From: Betaproteobacteria bacterium
GTDB lineage: Bacteria; Pseudomonadota; Gammaproteobacteria; Burkholderiales; Casimicrobiaceae
Assembly: GCA_009778785.1 (NCBI GenBank)
Contig: WRFN01000002.1
Span: 62,001 to 126,000, forward strand
Length of the DNA stretch: 64,000 bases
Reading direction: 5' to 3'
Below are positions 42,561 to 50,989 of the stretch, one piece after another. The position numbers and the translations under genes are program-made. Under the pieces are notes generated by a model. That model was not told the origin of the DNA. It saw nothing but the letters and a program-made list of their open reading frames with translations, and did no database searches. How positions within the stretch are numbered: the first letter of the stretch is position 1; each line of letters starts with the position of its first letter.

Positions 42561-43751
42561 TTACGCCGTCGGTTTCGCCGCTTCGGGCTTGATGCCCGTC
42601 AACAGGTATTCGATCAGGTCTTTCACCGGCCGCATCTCCGAGCCAAACGGCAACGACGACGCGCCACGGAAGAACAATCCTTTCATCTGGTCGCCGCGCA
42701 ACGCCGCCGCCAACTGAATGTCGATGCAAAACTGACCGATCTTGGCGATGCCGTCGCGCAACCCGCATTGCGACAGACAATCAAACTTCACTGAACAGCG
42801 CGGTTTTTTGTGCGCCGCCGCCGTCAGTTTTGGCAGGAATTTGAGGTAATTTTCGAGCCACGGGGTGCGCACCGCCCGCGCCGGCAGCCCGGCCACGCTG
42901 ATGAACTCCACCACCTCTTCAGGCTTGGCGTTGAGCAACACTTGCTTGAACGATTCCGCCGCGTCGCCTTCTTGCGTCACGGCAAACGCCGTTCCCAACT
43001 GCACGCCGGAAGCGCCCATATCCACCAGTTGCCGCACCCGATTGTGCGAGTTGATCCCGCCGGCCACGATCAGCGGTATGTCTTTTTCGCCGATGCCTTC
43101 GTTGCGGAAAAATTCATGCGTCGCCGGCAACACTTGTTCAAAATCAAAGCGCGGGTCGTTGAGGTCTTCCACTTTGGCCGCGCCCAGATGGCCGGCGGCA
43201 TAACGCGGATGTTCGATCACCACCGCATCGGGCAAGCGTCCCTTGCGCATCCATTTTTTGATCACCAGTTGAATCCCGCGCGCGTCCGACAAAATCGGAA
43301 TCAGGCCGATATTCGGTTTTTCGTCAACGAGGTCGGGCAGATCGAGCGGCAAGCCCGCGCCCATCACAATCGCGTCGGCGCCGCTGCGGCAGGATTGGCG
43401 AACGTAATTCGCGTATTCGGACACCGCTTTCATCACGTTAACCGCAATCATTCCTGCCCCTTGCGCGATTTTCTGCGCCGCCTTGATCTCACGATCGAGC
43501 GCGGTCAGGTTGGCTTCGTCCACCGTTTTCTTGTCGGCGTGCTGACTGACTTCCATCAAATCTTGGTGGCAACGCCGCAGATCGATACTGGCAATCGTTC
43601 CCATCGCGCCCAAGCTGGCAACCGTTCCCGCCAACCGATGCGCCGAGACGCCTACACCCATGCCGCCTTGAACGATCGGCAACAACTGACGACCTTTGAG
43701 CACCAAAGGCGACAAGTGATTCTCTATCATCTTTTTGAAGAGTTCATTCAT
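42561..43751 (-). CDS. NAD(P)H-dependent flavin oxidoreductase / nitronate monooxygenase family
   Basis: LPIVQGGMGVGVSAHRLAGTVASLGAMGTIAS; DAIVMGAGLPLDLPDL; LIVAGGINSHNRVRQLVDMGASGVQLGTAF. Confidence 0.9.
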   Translation of the reverse strand: MNELFKKMIENHLSPLVLKGRQLLPIVQGGMGVGVSAHRLAGTVASLGAMGTIASIDLRRCHQDLMEVSQHADKKTVDEANLTALDREIKAAQKIAQGAGMIAVNVMKAVSEYANYVRQSCRSGADAIVMGAGLPLDLPDLVDEKPNIGLIPILSDARGIQLVIKKWMRKGRLPDAVVIEHPRYAAGHLGAAKVEDLNDPRFDFEQVLPATHEFFRNEGIGEKDIPLIVAGGINSHNRVRQLVDMGASGVQLGTAFAVTQEGDAAESFKQVLLNAKPEEVVEFISVAGLPARAVRTPWLENYLKFLPKLTAAAHKKPRCSVKFDCLSQCGLRDGIAKIGQFCIDIQLAAALRGDQMKGLFFRGASSLPFGSEMRPVKDLIEYLLTGIKPEAAKPTA

Positions 43752-43920
43752 AGTGCGTTTACATTCTCGTCTTCGTTCGCGTTCTTGGCAAGAAGAATCA
43801 TCACCCCGAGACCCCCATTGCTTATTTTACCATAGTATTTCAGTAGGACTTTCTACCCGACCATTATCCGCCCGCCGACGTTATCATTGCCATCTGCGGA
43901 ACCAACCCAAACTCAAGTCC

Positions 43921-44757
43921 ATGCTCAGTTATCGCCACGCCTTCCATGCTGGAAACAATGCTGATGTGCTCAAGCACAGTGTTTTGATCGCCCTGCTGCG
44001 CCATTTCAACCAGAAAGAAACGCCCTATGCCTACATCGACACCCACGCCGGCGCCGGTCTTTACTCGCTGACCGAGGGTTATGCCACTAAAAACGGCGAA
44101 TTTCTCAACGGCATCGCCCGCCTCTGGGAGCGCGATGACCTGCCCGCGCCGCTGGCCGATTACCGCGACATGATCCGCGCTTTCAATCCGGATGGCGCGC
44201 TGCGTTTCTACCCCGGTTCGCCGCTGATTGCGCAACGAGTCATGCGAACAAGCGACAGGCTGCGCCTTTTCGAGTTGCACCCGACCGACTTTCAGTTGTT
44301 GACCGAACATTGCCGACCGATGAAACGTCAAGCGCAGGTACAAAAAACGGATGGTTTTGTCGGTCTCAGAGCCGTGCTGCCGCCGCCGTCGCGGCGCGGG
44401 CTTATTCTGATCGACCCTTCTTACGAGAATCGGGACGATTGCCGCCAAATCGTCGCCGCCGTGCGGGAGGGCTTGAAGCGCTTCGCCACCGGCGTTTTCG
44501 CCATCTGGTATCCCTGCTTACAGCGGCGAGACATCGACGAGCTACGCCGAAAGTTGCGGGCGCTGCCGATCAAGTGGCTCGACGTGACGCTCAACACCCG
44601 CCGCCCTGCCGCCGACGGTTTCGGCATGCACGGCAGCGGGCTGTTCATCATCAATCCGCCGTGGCAGTTGGACTCCCTGCTGCAACAATACCTGCCGTTC
44701 CTGACCAAGCTGCTGGCCGATGACGACAGCGCCCATTTCGCGCTGGAACAGGAATAG
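43921..44757 (+). CDS. rlmJ: 23S rRNA (adenine(2030)-N(6))-methyltransferase
   Basis: MLSYRHAFHAGNNADVLKHSVLIALLRHFNQKETPYAYIDTHAGAGLYSL; LILIDPSYE; GSGLFIINPPWQL. Confidence 0.95.
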   Translation: MLSYRHAFHAGNNADVLKHSVLIALLRHFNQKETPYAYIDTHAGAGLYSLTEGYATKNGEFLNGIARLWERDDLPAPLADYRDMIRAFNPDGALRFYPGSPLIAQRVMRTSDRLRLFELHPTDFQLLTEHCRPMKRQAQVQKTDGFVGLRAVLPPPSRRGLILIDPSYENRDDCRQIVAAVREGLKRFATGVFAIWYPCLQRRDIDELRRKLRALPIKWLDVTLNTRRPAADGFGMHGSGLFIINPPWQLDSLLQQYLPFLTKLLADDDSAHFALEQE

Positions 44758-44760
44758 GTT

Positions 44761-44794
44761 TGTTCCGTTCGCCCTGAGCTTGTCGAAGGGCAAA
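44761..44794. repeat. dispersed intergenic repeat (family A) copy
   Basis: TGTTCCGTTCGCCCTGAGCTTGTCGAAGGGCAAA, reverse complement of the other copies. Confidence 0.8.
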
Positions 44795-44845
44795 CCGAAG
44801 GGCAAACGCGAGCCGCCGCCGAAGCGACGGCTCATTTCGAGTGCG

Positions 44846-45619
44846 TCAAATACCGAGCTTGATCCGATAACGGTAAGCGTCGCCCCTGAAGGTCCCCTCG
44901 ACGTACTCCACCTGTTTGTTATCGGCAGAATAACTCGAACGCTTGAGCAACAAGCAGGGAATGGGCGACGCGAACCCGAAGGCTTCGGTTTCTTCTTTGG
45001 AACTGGTCACCGCTTCGATGGACTGTTGCGCCCACGTCAACCGCAAGTTGCAATGCTCACGCAGAAAATGGTAGGAAGAGCTTTCGCCCGACCAGCTTGC
45101 CAATTTCGGCGCTTGATCCAGATCGTACCAGGCAACCTCGCGCGACATCGGAATGCCGTCGGCCAAACGCAACCGCACCACCCGCAGAAACTCGGTCTCT
45201 GAGAAGCGATTGAAGATCGACGCCACAATGCGGTCGCTGACCACTTTGCGCTCGATCAAACGGGTGGAAGGCGTGCGCCCCAGTTCGCGCATCTCTTCGG
45301 TGAAGCCCTTGAGATCGTGCAGCACCGGCAAAACGCGCGGCACGCTTTGAACCACCGTGCCGCCGCGCCGCTCCTTGCTGAGCAACAAGCGCGAACGTCG
45401 TAATTCATCGTAGCAACGTTTGACTGTAGCGCGGCTGACGCCCAATGCATCGGCCAAGTCACGCTCGGAAGGCATACTGCTGCCGGCGGACAAAGTACCC
45501 GAACGCACCATTCCTTCTATCTGCTTTTGCAACTGCAAATAGTAGGGTTCGGAAATGTGATCATCCAGCCGTAGTTGTCCGAAAACCGAGGCGGCTGTGT
45601 TTTTTTTGATAGGCGACAT
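44846..45619 (-). CDS. GntR family (HutC/UTRA) transcriptional regulator
   Basis: EPYYLQLQKQIEGMVRSGTLSAGSSMPSERDLADALGVSRATVKRCYDELRRSRLLLSKERRGGTVVQ; UTRA-like C-terminus ending RGDAYRYRIKLGI. Confidence 0.92.
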   Translation of the reverse strand: MSPIKKNTAASVFGQLRLDDHISEPYYLQLQKQIEGMVRSGTLSAGSSMPSERDLADALGVSRATVKRCYDELRRSRLLLSKERRGGTVVQSVPRVLPVLHDLKGFTEEMRELGRTPSTRLIERKVVSDRIVASIFNRFSETEFLRVVRLRLADGIPMSREVAWYDLDQAPKLASWSGESSSYHFLREHCNLRLTWAQQSIEAVTSSKEETEAFGFASPIPCLLLKRSSYSADNKQVEYVEGTFRGDAYRYRIKLGI

Positions 45620-45936
45620 GCTGGCTATATCACTCCCTAAGGTTAAAAAAACGTCAGAACGGGTTATTAAAAAATGTATTGAATGAGTTGTTTATTGTAC
45701 AAGCAAAAATTAAAAATATCAGCCAGACAATACCAAACGCCAAAAAATTGCGCAACTTTTTCATAGAGGAAAACGGCTTATGTAGTGTTTCTATAAATTA
45801 GAAAACATACCAAAATAGAACCGTGATTTTTATGCGTCAGATCGTTTCACAACAGCCTCTGTCTCTGCGTTTGCGCGTGAGTGCTTCCCTAAAATGACCT
45901 CAAGCAAATTCTCGTTGTGGCATACCAGATTGAAAA

Positions 45937-45961
45937 AAAACAGACATAGTGTGTCTGTTTT
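45937..45961. terminator. terminator-like perfect hairpin in AT-rich intergenic region
   Basis: AAAACAGACA-TAGTG-TGTCTGTTTT. Confidence 0.55.
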
Positions 45962-46156
45962 GGCTTCAAAAAATGCTGCCCTTATTTGCCGTGTTCTTTT
46001 TCTGCAACAATCAAAATGTATTATCTCTTTGAAGTAATTACATAAATTTTACAAAGTCGGCCGCCCCCTCTATTTGGTTTCATTTTGGCTTGATTTTTGT
46101 GTCAAAATGTTTTAAAAAGATAAAAAAACTAAAGTGATCCAAAGCTAACAAAAAAT

Positions 46157-46177
46157 CCCCGTGATCCCTTCACGGGG
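46157..46177 (-). terminator. terminator on the 3' side of thiD
   Basis: Minus strand CCCCGTGA-AGGGA-TCACGGGG then ATTTTTTG. Confidence 0.65.
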
Positions 46178-46216
46178 TTGGCAAAACCAAATGCTGGCAA
46201 ATTTTTGGTTTTGCCA

Positions 46217-46260
46217 TCTGGACCCGTCCTCGTATCCCCCTGCGAGGACGGGAATCCAGA
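46217..46260. repeat. REP/MITE-like long palindrome
   Basis: TCTGGA-CCCGTCCTCG-TATCCCCCTG-CGAGGACGGG-AA-TCCAGA (10-bp plus 6-bp stems, 2-nt bulge). Confidence 0.6.
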
Positions 46261-46346
46261 AATTCATCCTTTCGATCACATAAAGAGAAGAAATAGCCTT
46301 GATTGGCGGAAAGCTCTCGATGTCCGATTTGCTATCCGATCCCTGC

Positions 46347-47153
46347 TCACCACCACTGGTGAAAGTGATGCAACGGGCCGATGCCGTGCCCGACGTTCAA
46401 GCGATCCGCCTGTTCCAGCGCCTGAGTCAACCAGTCTTTGGCATCGCGCACCGTCGTTTTCCAGTCCGGCCGTTGCGGGCGTAACGCCGCCAGCGCCGCC
46501 GACAGCGTACAGCCGGTGCCGTGTGTATGGCGCGTCGGAATGCGCGGCGCGGTGAAGCGCCATTCTTCCTCTGCCGTCAACAGCCAGTCGGGACTTTCGT
46601 CGGTTTCCAGATGACCGCCTTTCATCAGCACGGCCTTCACACCGAGCGCAAGCAAAGCGCGACCTTGTTCGCACATCGTCATTTCGTCGGTTGCCATGTT
46701 GACGCCGAGCAACGCCGCCGCTTCGGGAAGGTTCGGCGTCACCATATCGGCGAGCGGCAGCAGCATTTCGCGCAATGCTCGCACGGCTTCCGGCGCCAGT
46801 AACGCATCGCCGCTTTTTGCCACCATCACGGTATCAAGCACGAACACCGGCGGTTGATAGCGCGCCAAACTCGCCGCCACAGCTTCGATAATGGAAGCGT
46901 TTGTCAGCATGCCGCACTTGGCGCTGTCAATGCGCAAATCGCTGAAAACGGAATCGCACTGCGCCGTCACAAAATCTGGCGTCACCGGAAAAACGCCCTG
47001 CACGCCTTGCGTGTTCTGCGCCGTCAGCGCCGTAATCACCGATGCGCCATACACGCCCAGCGCCGAGAAGGTTTTGAGATCGGCTTGAATGCCGGCGCCG
47101 CCGCCGGAATCAGAACCGGCGATGGTCAACACGTTAAAAATTTTTTTCATCAT
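46347..47153 (-). CDS. thiD: hydroxymethylpyrimidine/phosphomethylpyrimidine kinase
   Basis: MMKKIFNVLTIAGSDSGGGAGIQADLKTFSALGVYGASVITALTAQNTQGVQGV; HGTGCTLSAALAA. Confidence 0.96.
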   Translation of the reverse strand: MMKKIFNVLTIAGSDSGGGAGIQADLKTFSALGVYGASVITALTAQNTQGVQGVFPVTPDFVTAQCDSVFSDLRIDSAKCGMLTNASIIEAVAASLARYQPPVFVLDTVMVAKSGDALLAPEAVRALREMLLPLADMVTPNLPEAAALLGVNMATDEMTMCEQGRALLALGVKAVLMKGGHLETDESPDWLLTAEEEWRFTAPRIPTRHTHGTGCTLSAALAALRPQRPDWKTTVRDAKDWLTQALEQADRLNVGHGIGPLHHFHQWW

Positions 47154-47338
47154 GGGATGATTTTACTACGGGGTTTGCAAGGGCGCTTCGCAGGGAATGA
47201 CGACAAACGAGATCGTCATTGGTTCCCGCTTCTTGCTTTCGCGATGACAGACTCAATGAGAATGATAAAAGCCCTTGACGCCTTCGCGTTTCTTGCGCAA
47301 AATCACTGAAATCCAAGGCGTTGGAGCCTCGGAAAAAA

Positions 47339-47430
47339 GTGACTCGGGGTGTCCGTCGGCGAACGTATGCGAGGGACTGAGAACAGACCCGCACCACCTG
47401 ATCTGGTTCATGCCAGCGTAGGGAGGTCAC
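47339..47430 (+). promoter_or_regulatory. TPP riboswitch (thi box) upstream of thiM
   Basis: GTGACTCGGGGTGTCC...GGGACTGAGAACAGACCCGCACCACCTGATCTGGTTCATGCCAGCGTAGGGAGGTCAC; conserved CUGAGA and ACCUGAUCUGGnUnAUGCCAGCGUAGGGA cores, P1 GTGAC/GTCAC. Confidence 0.95.
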
Positions 47431-47484
47431 AGCGTAATTCCTTCTGTGCCTCCTTTCAGGTAATTTATTTTTTGAGAGGATTGA

Positions 47485-48312
47485 ATGGCGCAACATCTTT
47501 CATTTCAAACCGCTGCCCGTTATCAGCAGCGTGTTCGCGCGACGGCGCCGCTCGTGCATTGCATGACCAACGAGGTAGTCACCAACTGGACAGCCAATGT
47601 GTTGTTGGCGGCGGGCGCGTCACCGGCGATGCTGGCCGACGCCTCGGAAGCCGAAGTGTTCGCGGCAATCGCTTCGGCGTTGCTCATCAATCTTGGCACC
47701 TTGCACGTCGCGCAAACACAAGCGATGACGGCGGCAGTTGATGCGACGCGACGTTCGGGGAAACCGTGGGTGCTCGATCCGGTGGCGGTCGGCGTGCTGC
47801 CGCTCCGTACCAGATTCTGTCACGACCTGCTCGGCGAAAAGCCGACCGTGATTCGCGGCAACCCCTCGGAAATTCTGGCGCTGGCCGGAGAAGCGTCAGA
47901 AGTGCGCGGCCCCGACAGCACGCAAGGCAGCGATGACGCGCTGACCGCAGCGGAACGCCTCGCGCGCGACGTGAAAACCATCGTCGCGGTGACCGGCGCA
48001 ACGGATTACATCACCGACGGAAAACGCACGATTCGCGTCGATAACGGCCATCCGCTGTTGCAGCGCGTCACCGGCACCGGCTGCGCGCTGTCGGCGCTGG
48101 TGGCGGCCTATGTGTCAACAGCGTCAAACGAAGCGGAAGTTTTGGAAGCCGCCGCCAGCGCTTGCGCGGTTTTCTCCGTCGCCGGTGAAGAAGCCGCGCA
48201 GCTTGCCCATCACAAAGGCCCCGGAAGTTTCGCCGTCTATCTGCTCGACGCACTGGCGACGCTCGATGAAGCCATCCTCGAAAGAAAAATGCAAAGGAGA
48301 ATGCAAAAATGA
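47485..48312 (+). CDS. thiM: hydroxyethylthiazole kinase
   Basis: APLVHCMTNEVVTNWTANVLLAAGASPAMLADASEAEVF; PWVLDPVAVGVLPLRT; VRGNPSEILALAG; TGTGCALSALVAAYV. Confidence 0.96.
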   Translation: MAQHLSFQTAARYQQRVRATAPLVHCMTNEVVTNWTANVLLAAGASPAMLADASEAEVFAAIASALLINLGTLHVAQTQAMTAAVDATRRSGKPWVLDPVAVGVLPLRTRFCHDLLGEKPTVIRGNPSEILALAGEASEVRGPDSTQGSDDALTAAERLARDVKTIVAVTGATDYITDGKRTIRVDNGHPLLQRVTGTGCALSALVAAYVSTASNEAEVLEAAASACAVFSVAGEEAAQLAHHKGPGSFAVYLLDALATLDEAILERKMQRRMQK

Positions 48313-48971
48313 ACGCTACCATTTCCCGCGCGACATTCGATTTGTCGCTCTATCTGGTGCTCGATCCCGACATGTGCGGAGGCATCGCCGGTATGGTGCG
48401 CGTCACCGAAGCCGCCCTCAACGGCGGCGTTACCGTTGTGCAACTGCGCGCGCAGGGCTGGCGCAAACGCGCGTTTTGGGACGCGGCGCGCATGCTGCAA
48501 CCGCTGTGCCGGTCACACCGCGTGCCGCTCATCATCAACGATCACGTTGACGTGGCGTTGGCGATAGATGCCGACGGCGTTCATATCGGCCAGAAAGATC
48601 TACCAGCGAATGAAGCGCGACGTTTGCTGGGCGATAAAAAAATTCTTGGCGTTTCGGTCTCGAACGCGCAAGAGTGGCGCGAGGTCGAAGCGGGCGCGGT
48701 GGACTACATCGGCGTCGGCCCCGTGTGGCTGACGGCCACCAAGCCCGAAGCCGGACCGGCGCTCGGCATCGACGGGTTGCGCGCGTTGCTGACGACGATG
48801 AAATCATCGACAACGACAATGCGAACGGTGGCCATCGGCGGCATCAACGTCAACAACGCGCGGAGCGTGATGGGTACGGGCGTCGATGGCATCGCGGTGG
48901 TGTCGGCCATTTGCGCCGGCGACGCGCCGGAAGAAGCGGCACGGGCGTTGTGCGAAGTGATTGGGGGATAG
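48309..48971 (+). CDS. thiE: thiamine phosphate synthase
   Basis: VTVVQLRAQGW, LIINDHVDVALAIDADGVHIGQKDLPANEARRLLGDKKILGVS, DYIGVGPVWLTATKPEAG, IAVVSAICAGD. Confidence 0.96.
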   Translation: MNATISRATFDLSLYLVLDPDMCGGIAGMVRVTEAALNGGVTVVQLRAQGWRKRAFWDAARMLQPLCRSHRVPLIINDHVDVALAIDADGVHIGQKDLPANEARRLLGDKKILGVSVSNAQEWREVEAGAVDYIGVGPVWLTATKPEAGPALGIDGLRALLTTMKSSTTTMRTVAIGGINVNNARSVMGTGVDGIAVVSAICAGDAPEEAARALCEVIGG

Positions 48972-49111
48972 AAGGCGCGGATCACGGATGGGCGCAATGA
49001 TCCATCATACATCTAGTTCACGGTTTCCCGATCCCCACGAACGGGCGGCTCTGCGTCTTTCCGCCGTCGTGACCGCAGAAAAAGATGACCTCTTTCTAAA
49101 AAAAAAGCAAA

Positions 49112-49241
49112 GGAAAAAAAACAAGAGAATGTAGCCGTGGAGGGGCGCGCACCCCGAGCTCGACTTGCGTCTTATCGGTTTCCCTCATTGGTTACCCTAC
49201 TTCCCGTCAGCGACCTCGCGACTTTCTGACGTCACGGCTAC
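49112..49241 (-). ncRNA. candidate structured non-coding RNA of unknown family
   Basis: Minus strand GTAGCCGTG [ACGTCAG..CTGACG..] GG-GTAA-CC, GG-GAAA-CC, GAC-GCAA-GTC, GGGG..CCCC, then CACGGCTAC, followed by ATTCTCTTGTTTTTTTTCC. GNRA-type loops and the T-tract both point to the minus strand. Confidence 0.5.
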
Positions 49242-49302
49242 AGCGCCAGACTACGACAATTGAAAAGGATTTGCAAGTGTCCACCATCGAAATCACCGAG
49301 CA

Positions 49303-49321
49303 GGGCGGCAGAATGCCGCCC
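49303..49321. repeat. dispersed palindromic repeat (family B) copy
   Basis: GGGCGGCAGAATGCCGCCC(CTAC); near-identical copies at 22213-22231, 33907-33926 and a variant at 9807-9825. Confidence 0.8.
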
Positions 49322-49750
49322 CTACGACCCCACCGCCGACAAATCCAGCCACCCCTCCTCTGGAGGGAAATTTCCCCTGTTGTCATTGCAAGCGAAGCAA
49401 CCGCAATAAAAACAAGGACAATGAAGCCGTCAGAGAATACCCAACCGATTTCTTCATGGAGAGTCCTTCATGTCGGCAGAAAACCGGAATCATTTTATAT
49501 CTTTTGCCGACGCCTACAACGGGGGAATAGGACAGATCGCGTCTGCCGGGGGTGCGTTGAACGGTTCTTAACCATTTGAATTAAGCCTGTCGAAGCCCCG
49601 AAATACCTCTTTCGTTCTTCGACAAAATCAGGGCGAATGGAATAAATTAGCCCTTGACAAAGGAAGCCTCTTCTATAGAATAAAATGGTTGTCATTGGCG
49701 CCTACGGCTGCCCCTTCACCCTATCATTTTTGTTCGATCAAGGAGACCGC

Positions 49751-50917
49751 ATGACTGCTACTAAGGAAGCTGCCACGCCGGCAGGTTTCAAACCCAAAAA
49801 ATCGGTGGCCCTTTCCGGCGTTGTCGCCGGCAACACGGCCTTGTGTACCGTCGGGCGTTCCGGCAACGATCTGCATTATCGCGGTTACGACATTTTGGAC
49901 ATCGCCGAAGTTTGCGAGTTCGAAGAAATCGCTTATCTGCTGGTGCATGAAAAGATGCCCACGGTGGCCGAATTGCGCGCCTACAAGAATCACCTCAAGT
50001 CCATGCGCGGCATTCCGGCCAGCGTCAAGGCGATTCTGGAAAACATTCCCGCCAGCGCTCACCCGATGGACGTGATGCGTACCGGCGCTTCGGCTTTAGG
50101 TTGTGTGCTCCCCGAAAAGGACGATCACAATCTGGCGGGCGCGCGCGACATCGCCGACCGTTTGATGGCATCGTTCGGTTCGATCCTGTTGTACTGGTAT
50201 CACTGGAGCACGAACGGCAAGCGGATCGACGTTGAAACGGACGATGATTCCATCGGCGGCCACTTCCTGCACTTGCTGCATGGTCGCAAACCGTCAGCGG
50301 AGTGGGTTCGCGCGATGCACACCTCGCTCATTCTGTACGCAGAGCACGAGTTCAACGCTTCCACTTTCACGTCGCGTGTGATTGCGGGAACGGGCAGCGA
50401 TATGTACTCGGCCATCTCCGGCGCGGTCGGCGCACTGCGCGGGCCGAAACACGGCGGCGCCAACGAAGTGGCTTTTGAAATCCAGAAGCGCTACGAAAAT
50501 CCCGATCAAGCCGAAGCGGACATTCGTCGTCGCGTCGAAGCCAAAGAAGTGGTGATCGGCTTCGGCCATCCGGTTTACACGGTGGGCGATCCGCGCAACG
50601 TGGTCATCAAAGGCGTGGCGAAACGTCTCTCCGACGAAGCCGGATCGACCCAGATGTACGACATTGCCGAGCGGCTCGAATCGGTGATGTGGGAAATCAA
50701 AAAGATGTTCCCCAATCTGGATTGGTTCAGCGCCGTGAGCTATCACATGATGGGTGTACCGACCTCGATGTTCACGCCGCTGTTCGTGATTTCGCGCACC
50801 AGCGGTTGGGCGGCGCACGTGATCGAGCAACGCATCGACAACAAGATCATTCGCCCGAGCGCTAATTACACCGGCCCTGAAAATCTGAAGGTTGTTCCCA
50901 TCGACAAACGGAAATGA
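49751..50917 (+). CDS. prpC: 2-methylcitrate synthase
   Basis: [98 protein letters not shown]. First gene of the methylcitrate cluster. Confidence 0.96.
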   Translation: MTATKEAATPAGFKPKKSVALSGVVAGNTALCTVGRSGNDLHYRGYDILDIAEVCEFEEIAYLLVHEKMPTVAELRAYKNHLKSMRGIPASVKAILENIPASAHPMDVMRTGASALGCVLPEKDDHNLAGARDIADRLMASFGSILLYWYHWSTNGKRIDVETDDDSIGGHFLHLLHGRKPSAEWVRAMHTSLILYAEHEFNASTFTSRVIAGTGSDMYSAISGAVGALRGPKHGGANEVAFEIQKRYENPDQAEADIRRRVEAKEVVIGFGHPVYTVGDPRNVVIKGVAKRLSDEAGSTQMYDIAERLESVMWEIKKMFPNLDWFSAVSYHMMGVPTSMFTPLFVISRTSGWAAHVIEQRIDNKIIRPSANYTGPENLKVVPIDKRK

Positions 50918-50989
50918 TCCGTTGTTGGAATGTCTCTCTGCCGGAGGCGACTTTGTCGCTTCCGGCAAAATTTTTTATTCTCACGCCTT

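Noticed and set aside
49380-49412. GTCATTGCAAGCGAAGCAACCGCAAT word
   Set aside because: Looks like a commonly seen intergenic REP-like word; only one clear copy in this window, so not called as a repeat family.
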